Below are positions 1 through 5,912 of a stretch of 6,613 bases of DNA, piece after piece. The notes beneath the pieces were generated by a model that was given only the letters and a program-made list of their open reading frames with translations, had not been told where the DNA came from and ran no database searches. Position 1 is the first letter of the stretch, and every line of letters starts with the position of its first letter. The translations under genes and the position numbers were made by a program. Origin of the DNA: FEN-1250 sp038237245 (lineage in GTDB: Bacteria; Gemmatimonadota; Gemmatimonadetes; Gemmatimonadales; Gemmatimonadaceae); the NCBI GenBank assembly GCA_038237245.1, contig JBBRYY010000145.1, positions 1 to 6,613 on the forward strand. Direction: 5' to 3'.

Positions 1-374
1 AGCGCCTGCACCATGCCGCCGAAGATGGTCCCGAGCGGGCCGATGACCGCGAGCGCGATCTGATACCAGCGAGGCTGATTGTTCGACATTTGCACTGCGG
101 AGACGACGGCGAGCACGAAGACGATCCCCGCGAGCGCGCACGCGTGCGCGAGCGGCGCGCGCGGCGCAATCAGCGCGGCGACGAAGCCCCCGATCATCGC
201 GGCGCCAAAGCTGTAAAACAGATTCGCGTAGATGTAGGTCGTGTTCGGTTTGCCGACCGTTCCCATCCATTCGGGCGCCTTCCGCTTGACGAGCACCGTC
301 AGCGCGATGACGACGGCTGCCATCGACGCGTAGCCGGCGACGATGGCGATGATGCTGCGAACGATGGATGGCAT
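1..374 (-). CDS. Small four-helix membrane protein of unknown function (partial, C-terminus off window)
   Basis: The minus strand reads open from an ATG at 374-372 to the window edge, giving 124 residues and no stop, so the C-terminal end is missing. The translation begins MPSIVRSIIAIVAGYASMAA and shows four hydrophobic stretches at about residues 6-29, 49-70, 74-95 and 104-124, with short polar loops between them (for example KRKAPEW at 30-36 and SNNQPRWYQ at 97-105). That pattern marks an integral inner-membrane protein. It reminds me of short unnamed membrane proteins that are common in soil bacteria, but I recognise no catalytic or transport motif and assign no function. The ribosome binding site is weak (CGGAA about six bases before the ATG). 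The gene is divergent from the tRNA-pepA unit and stands alone on this strand. Membrane topology is well supported; the start is less so. Confidence 0.75.
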   Translation of the reverse strand, partial: MPSIVRSIIAIVAGYASMAAVVIALTVLVKRKAPEWMGTVGKPNTTYIYANLFYSFGAAMIGGFVAALIAPRAPLAHACALAGIVFVLAVVSAVQMSNNQPRWYQIALAVIGPLGTIFGGMVQA

Positions 375-450
375 GCGGTTCCGGAGGCGGTGACGCGGCG
401 AAGCTAGCCCCGCAGCTGCCACCCTGCAACGCTCGAAGCATCTGCGCCTC

Positions 451-478
451 AAAACGTGGACGAACCCCGTCGTCCATG
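451..478 (-). terminator. Possible terminator or attenuator hairpin upstream of the membrane-protein gene
   Basis: On the minus strand, TGGACGA (complement of 476-470) and TCGTCCA (complement of 463-457) form a perfect 7-bp stem around a 6-base loop. The stem is followed two bases later by TTTT (complement of 454-451). This resembles a weak intrinsic terminator. It lies about 80 bp upstream of the minus-strand gene, so it could stop antisense readthrough from the right or attenuate a leader transcript. The T-run is short, so this is tentative. Confidence 0.3.
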
Positions 479-519
479 CTAACCTTACGTGCCGAGGGCA
501 CACGTTTTCGGTACCACCA

Positions 520-548
520 GCGACCGTAGCCGCTCCTGCGGGTACAAT
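520..548 (+). promoter_or_regulatory. Probable sigma-70-type promoter for tRNA-Leu and pepA
   Basis: TACAAT at 543-548 matches the -10 consensus at five of six positions. A weak -35 (GCGACC, 520-525, three of six) lies 17 bp upstream. Transcription would start near 555 and give a leader of about 22 bases before the mature tRNA 5' end at 577. The -10 is convincing and the -35 is poor. Confidence 0.5.
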
Positions 549-576
549 CGCAGCACGTGGGGTAGCACCAACACTC

Positions 577-660
577 GCCCGAGTGGCGGAATTGGTAGAC
601 GCGCTGCACTCAAAATGCAGTGGCTTTCGGGCCATGCGGGTTCGAGTCCCGCCTTGGGCA
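577..660 (+). tRNA. tRNA-Leu (anticodon CAA)
   Basis: A complete class II tRNA of 84 bases folds by eye. The acceptor stem pairs GCCCGAG (577-583) with CTTGGGC (653-659), with one G-U pair, and the discriminator is A660. The D arm has a GCG/CGC stem and the loop GAATTGGTAGA. The anticodon stem is CTGCA/TGCAG with loop CTCAAAA, which gives anticodon CAA (611-613) and reads UUG leucine codons. The long variable arm has stem TGGC/GCCA (621-624/631-634), as expected for leucine. The T stem GCGGG/CCCGC encloses loop TTCGAGT. The 3' CCA is not encoded, so it must be added by nucleotidyltransferase. There is no terminator before pepA, which begins 20 bp downstream, so the two are probably transcribed together. 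Confidence 0.98.
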
Positions 661-668
661 CTTCGTTC

Positions 669-672
669 GGAG
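669..672 (+). promoter_or_regulatory. pepA ribosome binding site
   Basis: GGAG sits 8 bases before the ATG at 681 and only 9 bases after the tRNA 3' end. It fixes the pepA start at 681: the same frame is open further upstream, but that extension would run through the tRNA gene. Confidence 0.8.
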
Positions 673-680
673 CATCTTTA

Positions 681-2159
681 ATGGAATTCCGGGTTACCAC
701 ACGCCGCGCGCAGCCGGACACGGCCGACGCGCCCTTGCTCGTTCTCGCGCTCCCCTCGGGCGCCACGCTCACGCCCGCTCTCACGGCCGTCGACACCGCC
801 CTCGGCGGCGCACTCAAGCGCTCTCTGGACCGCAAGGATTTCCGCGGCTCGCGCGACGAGACGCTCTTTCTCGCGGGTGGCGCGAGGGGCCCGCAGCGCG
901 TTCTCCTGATTGGACTCGGCAAACCCGCGAGCATCACGGCCGCGCTCAAGCGCGCCGCGAGCGTCGCATCGCGACAGGCGCGCAAGGCCGGCGCCCCCTC
1001 GCTCGCGTGGTTCGCCGACGAGCAGAGCGAGGCGGCGATCGAAGCCGTCGCCGTCGGTCTCACGATGGGCGCGTGGGAGTACATGACCACCCGCAGCGCA
1101 CCGCCGGAGGATGAGCGCAGGCCATTTCTCGAGAACGCGCAGATCCTCGTCTCCGATGAAGCCGCAGCCGCGAGTGCCGTGAAGCGCGGCGTCGCCGTCG
1201 GCGAAGGGATCAACCTCGCGCGCCAGCTCGGCATGCTCCCCGGGAATATCTGCACCCCCGATTTCCTCGCGAATACCGCGCGCGACATTGCAAAGCGTCG
1301 CGGGATGACAGCCACCATCCTCGGCCGCACCGAGATGACGGCGGAGAAAATGGGATCGTTTCTCGCCGTTGCGCAGGGCACGCCGCAGGATCCGAAGCTG
1401 ATCGTTCTCGAGCACAAGAAGGGGAAGGCGGGAAGCAAACCCGTCGTCCTCGTTGGTAAGGGACTCTGCTTCGACTCCGGCGGCATCTCGATCAAGCCGG
1501 CGCAGGGAATGGAGCACATGAAGTTCGACATGTGTGGCGCCGCCGGCGTGCTTGGCGCGATGGACGCGATTGGCGCGCTCGATCTCCCGATCAACGTCGT
1601 CGGCCTCGTCGGCAGCACCACCAACATGCCGTCGGGCGAAGCGATGAATCCGGGCGACGTCGTGCAAAGTCACTTGGGCAAGTTCATCGAGATCGTGAAC
1701 ACCGATGCGGAAGGACGGCTCGTCCTCGCGGACGTGCTCTCGTACGCGCGCCGCTTCGATCCCGCCGCGGTGATCGATGCCGCGACGTTGACTGGTGCAT
1801 GCGTCGTCGCGCTCGGCCACTTGGCCAGTGGCGTGTTCGGCAACGACCAGGCGCTCGTCGATGAGGTGCTCGCCGCCGGCAAGTCGTCGGGCGACACGGG
1901 GTGGCAGCTCCCGCTCTTTGACGACTATAAGGAATTGATCCTCACCGATGCCGCCGACCTCAAGAACACGGGCGGTCGCGCGGCAAGCGCGATCTCGGCC
2001 GCGATGTTCCTGAAGGAATTCGCGGAGACCTTTCCTTGGGTCCATATGGACATCGCCGGCACCGCGTATTCGGAGACTGACCTGGGATTTATACCCAAGG
2101 GACCGACCGGCGTCCCCGTCAGTCTCTTCGTCGATTTCGTACGGGGGAGGGCACACTGA
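681..2159 (+). CDS. pepA: Leucyl aminopeptidase (M17 family, cytosolic)
   Basis: This 492-residue protein is a two-metal M17 aminopeptidase that removes N-terminal residues, leucine preferred, from peptides in the cytosol; the family forms hexamers. The N-terminal domain (about 1-165) is variable and Ala/Arg-rich, and the catalytic domain follows. The motif VGKGLCFDSGGISIKP (258-273) carries metal ligands K260 and D265 and catalytic K272. D283 lies in KFDMCGAAG, and the M17 signature NTDAEGRL (340-347) gives D342, E344 and catalytic R346. These match E. coli PepA K270, D275, K282, D293, D352, E354 and R356 with a constant offset of ten, so the enzyme should be active. Length is typical of the family. 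The start is set by GGAG at 669-672. The gene follows tRNA-Leu by 20 bp, and its stop overlaps the probable CTG start of the next gene, so it is likely translationally coupled to the barrel protein. In E. coli, PepA also binds DNA at cer sites and carAB; nothing here tests that role. Confidence 0.97.
   Translation: MEFRVTTRRAQPDTADAPLLVLALPSGATLTPALTAVDTALGGALKRSLDRKDFRGSRDETLFLAGGARGPQRVLLIGLGKPASITAALKRAASVASRQARKAGAPSLAWFADEQSEAAIEAVAVGLTMGAWEYMTTRSAPPEDERRPFLENAQILVSDEAAAASAVKRGVAVGEGINLARQLGMLPGNICTPDFLANTARDIAKRRGMTATILGRTEMTAEKMGSFLAVAQGTPQDPKLIVLEHKKGKAGSKPVVLVGKGLCFDSGGISIKPAQGMEHMKFDMCGAAGVLGAMDAIGALDLPINVVGLVGSTTNMPSGEAMNPGDVVQSHLGKFIEIVNTDAEGRLVLADVLSYARRFDPAAVIDAATLTGACVVALGHLASGVFGNDQALVDEVLAAGKSSGDTGWQLPLFDDYKELILTDAADLKNTGGRAASAISAAMFLKEFAETFPWVHMDIAGTAYSETDLGFIPKGPTGVPVSLFVDFVRGRAH
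2146..2150 (+). promoter_or_regulatory. Strong Shine-Dalgarno site supporting a CTG start at 2156
   Basis: GGAGG lies inside the last pepA codons, 5 bases before CTG at 2156-2158. No comparable site precedes the GTG at 2189, where the upstream bases form a stable hairpin instead. This site is the main reason for choosing 2156 as the start of the barrel gene. Confidence 0.55.
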
Positions 2160-4132
2160 CCTCCGTCGCCGCGCTCCGGCGCGGCTGCGTGACGGGGGCG
2201 CTGCTCGCGATGACCCTCGCGCCGGGGGTGCGCGCGCAGCAGGTGCAACGCGACACCACGGCGTATCCCGACTCGGTGCGCTCGCGCAAGCCGCCCGCGT
2301 CGACGAAGGCGCTCGGCGACACGATCAGTGCGAAGCCGGACGCGCTGCATCCCCAGCAGGATTCGCTCAAGGCCGCGGTGGGTGACACAGTCATCGGCGA
2401 CAGTATCACGGTGCTTGGACTGCACCCCGGCGACTCGACCACCAAGATTCCGAAGGACACGCTCAAGGCGCCGATCGCGCACGCGCAGCTGCCGCCGGTG
2501 CTCGGCGTCGGCGATCAATTCAGCTGGACGCGCGACGAGATGTTCGCCACCGGCGCACTCACGCTCACGCAGTTGCTCGAGTTCATCCCGGGCGTGACGA
2601 CGCTGACCACGGGGAACATCGCGTCGCCGCAGTTCGCCGCCTACGCGGGAAATCCCGGACGCGTGCGCATCTTTCTCGACGGCATGGAGATCGACAACCT
2701 CGATCCGCGTGCCGGAGGCGCGCTCGATCTCGCCGAACTGCAGCTCTGGTCGCTGGAGGCGGTGACGGTCGAGCGAGGCGCCGACGAACTTCGCGTCTAC
2801 TGTCGCAGCTGGTCCGTGACGCGCACGACCACGTCCACGCGCATCGACTATCTCACCGGAGATCAGCGCACGAATCTCTATCGAGCGTTCTTCGGCAAGC
2901 GCTACGATCACGGGCAGCTGTTGCAGGTCGGCGGCCAGAGCTACGGCACGTCGTCGGACCAAGCGGTGGGTGGCGGAAACGAGCTCTCGCTCTTCGCGCG
3001 GCTGGGCTGGGCGAACAAGAGCTGGAGCGTCGACGGCTACTACATGCACGCGGATCGTACGCGCGATTTACGTCAGCTCGACATTGCAACCGATATCCTC
3101 GAGCCCGCGATTCCGCGTCAGGATCGCAAGCGCTCGGACATGTACTTTCGCGCGGGCTACGGCACGCCGGACAGCGGCGTGTGGGCGCAGGCGATGGTGG
3201 CGCACACCAGCTTCGACGAGCATTCGCCGTTCAGCGCTCTCGCGAGTCTCCCGCTGGATTCTGCCGACACGTCGCGCACGAGCACGCAGTACATCGTCAC
3301 CGGCGGGTTGACGCGATGGGGGCTGCGGCTGAGCGGCGCCGAGCGCTATCATCAGCTGCTGACGGGCGGAGTGAGCGCGACGGAGCTGCGCGCGAGCTTC
3401 GAGCACCGGCTGCTCGCGCTCTCGCTGTACGCGGAACGGCGAGGCGGCGACAGCAGCTCGACCGAGGAGGCGACGGCGCGATTGACTCCGCTTCCATTTT
3501 TCGCCGTCTCGGGAACGGTCACCCGACGACACGGCGGCACGGCGTTCGGCGATGAGGACGTGCTGTCGGCTCGACTCGAGGCGGGGCTTAAATTCCACGA
3601 GGCGTGGTTCACCGCTGGAATCTGGCGGCGGGCCAGGGCGGTGGTGCCGGGGCTCATTGCCTTCGATACTAGCTTCAAGAACGAGCCGACGGTGGCCGCC
3701 ACAGGACCTTTTGCTACGATCCGCGGCAAAGTGTGGCGGGACATCGGACTGAACCTGTGGGCGGTACGGTGGAATAGTCCGGGATACTACCGGCCGCAGC
3801 TTCAGTCGCACGAGGAGCTTTACATCGATACCCAGTGGCTACAGCGCTTTCCCTCGAAGCACTTCAGGCTCGTCGCCGGCGTTGCGCACGAGTATCGGCA
3901 GGACGTCATGTTCCCGACCTCGAACACCATGGAGACGCTCTCCGACCCCAACGGAATTGTCGCCGTCTTCAGCCACGCGGTCGTCGGCCGGATCGAGTTC
4001 CACATCCTCGATGCCACGATCTTCTTCAACTCCTACTCGGGGATTTCGCCCACACGGGTCGAACAGGTACGCGGCTATCGGCTGCCGCCGCAACGCCTGG
4101 AATACGGCGTGCGTTGGCAGTTCTGGAATTGA
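2156..4132 (+). CDS. Secreted TonB-receptor-like protein with plug domain and C-terminal beta-barrel
   Basis: Read from CTG 2156, the product has 658 residues; from the conventional GTG 2189 it has 647. The longer form begins MTSVAALRRGC and continues as a hydrophobic core ending PGVRA before QQ, a good Sec signal peptide cut after residue 27. The GTG form has no positive charge before that core. Residues 28-110 are polar and rich in Asp-Thr/Ser pairs, with a possible TonB box (DSITVLG, 82-88). A plug-like region follows: ALTLTQLLEFIPGV (about 134-147), RIFLDGMEIDNLD (171-183) and LEAVTVERGADEL (200-212). The rest (about 217-658) alternates polar and hydrophobic residues with many Tyr, Trp and Phe, and ends VRWQFWN, close to an outer-membrane beta-signal. 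I infer an outer-membrane protein, perhaps for TonB-driven uptake. The substrate is unknown. At about 440 residues the barrel region is short for a 22-strand receptor, so another plug-bearing porin-like role is possible. It is probably co-expressed with pepA through the stop-start overlap. Confidence 0.7.
   Translation: MTSVAALRRGCVTGALLAMTLAPGVRAQQVQRDTTAYPDSVRSRKPPASTKALGDTISAKPDALHPQQDSLKAAVGDTVIGDSITVLGLHPGDSTTKIPKDTLKAPIAHAQLPPVLGVGDQFSWTRDEMFATGALTLTQLLEFIPGVTTLTTGNIASPQFAAYAGNPGRVRIFLDGMEIDNLDPRAGGALDLAELQLWSLEAVTVERGADELRVYCRSWSVTRTTTSTRIDYLTGDQRTNLYRAFFGKRYDHGQLLQVGGQSYGTSSDQAVGGGNELSLFARLGWANKSWSVDGYYMHADRTRDLRQLDIATDILEPAIPRQDRKRSDMYFRAGYGTPDSGVWAQAMVAHTSFDEHSPFSALASLPLDSADTSRTSTQYIVTGGLTRWGLRLSGAERYHQLLTGGVSATELRASFEHRLLALSLYAERRGGDSSSTEEATARLTPLPFFAVSGTVTRRHGGTAFGDEDVLSARLEAGLKFHEAWFTAGIWRRARAVVPGLIAFDTSFKNEPTVAATGPFATIRGKVWRDIGLNLWAVRWNSPGYYRPQLQSHEELYIDTQWLQRFPSKHFRLVAGVAHEYRQDVMFPTSNTMETLSDPNGIVAVFSHAVVGRIEFHILDATIFFNSYSGISPTRVEQVRGYRLPPQRLEYGVRWQFWN
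2168..2185 (+). other. Very stable GC hairpin with UNCG-type tetraloop at the start of the barrel gene
   Basis: GCCGCGC (2168-2174) and GCGCGGC (2179-2185) form a perfect 7-bp all-GC stem capped by UCCG with a C-G closing pair, the extra-stable cUNCGg class. It starts 12 bases into the reading frame from CTG 2156 and ends three bases before GTG 2189. No T-run follows, so it is not a terminator. It would hide any ribosome binding site for GTG 2189. Confidence 0.6.
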
Positions 4133-4155
4133 CAAGCTCGTTGTGGCATCATAAC
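4129..4155 (+). promoter_or_regulatory. Probable promoter of the yicC-gmk-rpoZ-coaBC operon
   Basis: A perfect -35 hexamer TTGACA (4129-4134) overlaps the stop codon of the barrel gene. CATAAC at 4150-4155 is the best -10 (four of six) with a short 15-bp spacer; TAACTT at 4152-4157 would give a 17-bp spacer but matches only three of six. Transcription would begin near 4162-4164, leaving only about 6-8 bases before the yicC ATG. I see no terminator after the barrel gene, so readthrough from pepA is also possible. Confidence 0.5.
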
Positions 4156-4169
4156 TTACACGATTCCAC

Positions 4170-5045
4170 ATGATACGAAGCATGACGGGCTTCGGGGCGG
4201 CGGCGGGCCCCATCGGATCGCAGCAGGTGACACTCGAGCTGCGCACGGTGAACCACCGCTTCTTCAATCCGAGCATCAAGCTGCCGGGCGCGCTTTCGCA
4301 ATGGGAAGGCGAGCTGCGCGAGCAGCTTCGGAAGGGCGTCGCCCGCGGACACGTCACGGCAACCGCGCGAGTCGAGCGCGCCGCGTCCGCGATGCAGGAG
4401 ATCGACGAACAGAAGGTTGCGCGCTACGCCGAGCTCCTGCGGGGCATTCGCCAGCGCCACAGTCTGGACGGACCGGTGGATCTGGCGACAATCTTCCGCT
4501 TTCCGGACGTGCTGGCGTCGGAGCCCGATCTGGAGAACGCGGGGACGGCGGCCGATGTGCAGAAGCTGGCAGGGGACGCGATCGACGCGCTGACGCGCAT
4601 GCGTGAAATCGAGGGCGCGCGGCTCGCAGCGGTGCTCGAGGAGCGAATCTCGACGGTCGAGAGCGCGTTGGGCCGGATCGCGGCGAGGGCGCCGGAGCGG
4701 CTCGTGGCGGAGCGGGAGCGGCTCAGGAAGTCGGTGAGGGAGTTGACGGAGGGTGTGGATCTCGACCAGCAGCGACTCGCGCAGGAGATCGCGCTGCTGG
4801 CAGACCGGCTCGATGTCAGCGAAGAAGTGGATCGCTTTCGCGCGCACGTTTCTGCGTTTCGCGAAACGCTCGCGAGTGGTAAGAAGGAGCCGGTGGGAAA
4901 ACGTCTCGGATTTCTGCTACAGGAAATGCTGCGCGAGGCGAACACCACCGGCAGCAAATCGAAGGATGCCGCGATGCTGCACGATGTCGTCGCGGTAAAG
5001 GAAGAGTTGGAGCGGATCGCCGAGCAGGTGGAGAACATCGAATGA
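4170..5045 (+). CDS. yicC: YicC/YloC-family endoribonuclease
   Basis: This 291-residue protein matches the YicC family over its whole length. The N-terminal domain starts with the hallmark MIRSMTGFG and continues LELRTVNHRFFNPSIKLP (22-39), followed by a helical, charged middle region. The C-terminal domain (formerly DUF1732, about 205-291) contains DVSEEVDRFRAHVSAF, EPVGKRLGFLLQEM and REANTTGSKSKDA (255-267), and ends QVENIE, all typical. Characterised members (E. coli YicC, B. subtilis YloC) are endoribonucleases, and E. coli YicC promotes decay of the small RNA RyhB; the same broad activity is inferred here. The start at 4170 is certain from the family N-terminus, but no Shine-Dalgarno precedes it and the predicted transcript leader is very short. 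It is the first gene of the conserved run with gmk, rpoZ and coaBC, and its stop overlaps the gmk start as ATGA. Confidence 0.95.
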   Translation: MIRSMTGFGAAAGPIGSQQVTLELRTVNHRFFNPSIKLPGALSQWEGELREQLRKGVARGHVTATARVERAASAMQEIDEQKVARYAELLRGIRQRHSLDGPVDLATIFRFPDVLASEPDLENAGTAADVQKLAGDAIDALTRMREIEGARLAAVLEERISTVESALGRIAARAPERLVAERERLRKSVRELTEGVDLDQQRLAQEIALLADRLDVSEEVDRFRAHVSAFRETLASGKKEPVGKRLGFLLQEMLREANTTGSKSKDAAMLHDVVAVKEELERIAEQVENIE

Positions 5046-5689
5046 AGATGTTCCCGGTCATCCTCTCGGCACCGTCGGGCGGTGGCAAGACTACCATTGC
5101 CCGCCGTCTGCTCGATGTGCGACAGGATGTGGGCTATTCGGTGAGCTGTACCACGCGCCCGCCGCGCAGTGATGAAACCGAAGGGCTGGACTATTATTTT
5201 CTCTCCACCGGCGAGTTCCTCGCGCGGCAGCAGCGCGGTGAGTTCGCTGAGAGTGCAGAGGTGCACGGCAATCTGTACGGCACGTTGCGCTCGGAGGTCG
5301 AGCGCGTTCTGAAGCTGGGGCACCACGTCATCATGGACATCGATGTCCAGGGAGCAATGCAATTCCGGAGCGCTTTTCCGGAGTCGGTGCTGGTGTACGT
5401 GCTGCCGCCGTCGGGCGAGATTTTGCTGGACCGGCTGCGCGGACGCGGAACGGAAACGCGGGAGACGCTCAAGCGACGGCTGCTGAGCGCACTCGTGGAG
5501 CTGCAGGCGGTACAACGATATCAGTACGTAGTCGTGAACCATGATCAGAATCATGCGGCGGCGAGCGTCTCGCGCATCATCGATGCGGAGGGGCTGCGCA
5601 GGGAACGGCTGCAGAACGTCGAACGCGATGTACGCTCGATCATCGAGCGGCTGGAACTGGAGCTGGACACTCACAGCGAGGAGCACTAG
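5042..5689 (+). CDS. gmk: Guanylate kinase
   Basis: This 215-residue enzyme transfers phosphate from ATP to GMP (or dGMP) to make GDP in the cytosol, an essential step in GTP and (p)ppGpp supply. The P-loop is SAPSGGGKTT (9-18), with K16 and T17 for phosphate and Mg; its first Gly is Ala, a variant I believe occurs in functional homologues. The GMP-binding part has YSVSCTTRPPR (32-42) with R39 and R42, then EGLDYYFLS with Y51, and AEVHGNLYGT (72-81). DIDVQGA (99-105) and the lid RLRGRGTETRETLKRRL (131-147) are also present. The start is the ATG that overlaps the yicC stop by four bases, preceded by GGTGGAG (5027-5033) at 8-base spacing; a second ATG at 5048 is less likely. The C-terminus ends with an acidic helix. 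The rpoZ ATG follows the stop codon with no gap, so coupling is likely. Confidence 0.97.
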   Translation: MKMFPVILSAPSGGGKTTIARRLLDVRQDVGYSVSCTTRPPRSDETEGLDYYFLSTGEFLARQQRGEFAESAEVHGNLYGTLRSEVERVLKLGHHVIMDIDVQGAMQFRSAFPESVLVYVLPPSGEILLDRLRGRGTETRETLKRRLLSALVELQAVQRYQYVVVNHDQNHAAASVSRIIDAEGLRRERLQNVERDVRSIIERLELELDTHSEEH

Positions 5690-5899
5690 ATGCAGGTCTT
5701 CACCCCGATCGAAGTCGCGAAGCATGCGGCCAACAAGTACCTCGGTGTTCTGGTCGCGGCGAAGTACGCGCGCATCCTCAACGAGTTTCCGCGCATGAGC
5801 TCGGAGATTCACGAGAAGAAGCTGACGACGAAGGCGCTCGAGGAGCTCACGAGCGAAGAGTCGATCAAGTATCACGTCGTGCCCCGGCGCGGCCGCTAA
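5690..5899 (+). CDS. rpoZ: RNA polymerase omega subunit
   Basis: This 69-residue protein is a small, divergent omega subunit, which helps fold and hold the beta' subunit in RNA polymerase and in some bacteria forms part of the ppGpp site. The recognisable core is NKYLGVLVAAKYARIL (15-30), matching the usual NRF/NKY-x-LVLVAAKRAR pattern, followed by KKLTTKALEELTSEESIKYHVV (43-64), which aligns with the conserved K-P-T-x-x-AL-E region and its I-K/x-Y end. The N-terminus MQVFTPIEVAKHAA replaces the more usual MARVTVED-type start. Length is within the short end of the family. The ATG follows the gmk stop with zero spacing and has a strong GAGGAG site (5678-5683) six bases upstream. Its position between gmk and coaBC is the classic rpoZ location and adds much to the identification. 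Confidence 0.9.
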   Translation: MQVFTPIEVAKHAANKYLGVLVAAKYARILNEFPRMSSEIHEKKLTTKALEELTSEESIKYHVVPRRGR

Positions 5900-5906
5900 C
5901 AGCGGC
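5892..5906 (+). other. Short hairpin at the rpoZ/coaBC junction
   Basis: GCCGCT (5892-5897) and AGCGGC (5901-5906) form a perfect 6-bp stem around AAC, which spans the rpoZ stop codon. No T-run follows. It occupies the place where a coaBC ribosome binding site would be expected, so it might limit coaBC initiation unless ribosomes finishing rpoZ melt it. This is inference from sequence alone. Confidence 0.35.
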
Positions 5907-5912
5907 GCACTC

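Noticed and set aside
90..407. Plus-strand frame of 105 residues opposite the membrane-protein gene
   Set aside because: It is Arg/Asp-rich with no motif, while the minus strand of the same DNA gives four clear transmembrane segments.
399..432. Candidate promoter for the minus-strand membrane gene (TTGCAG, 17 bp, TAGCTT)
   Set aside because: Each hexamer matches consensus at only three of six positions, which is expected by chance in 200 bp.
489..680. In-frame upstream extension of pepA to an ATG at 489 (556 residues)
   Set aside because: The extension reads straight through the complete tRNA-Leu gene and has no family similarity; ATG 681 with GGAG gives the normal family length.
485..1627. 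380-residue minus-strand frame crossing the tRNA and the first two thirds of pepA
   Set aside because: It overlaps a structured RNA gene and a conserved CDS, and its Ser/Arg/Pro-rich composition is typical of shadow frames.
678..2156. 492-residue open frame on the minus strand opposite pepA
   Set aside because: It mirrors pepA almost exactly, is Arg/Glu/Ala-rich without motifs, and is explained by GC-rich codon bias in a real gene on the other strand.
5066..5095. Ala instead of the first Gly in the guanylate kinase P-loop
   Set aside because: SAPSG-x-GKTT variants are, to my knowledge, found in normal guanylate kinases, and all other active-site residues are in place.
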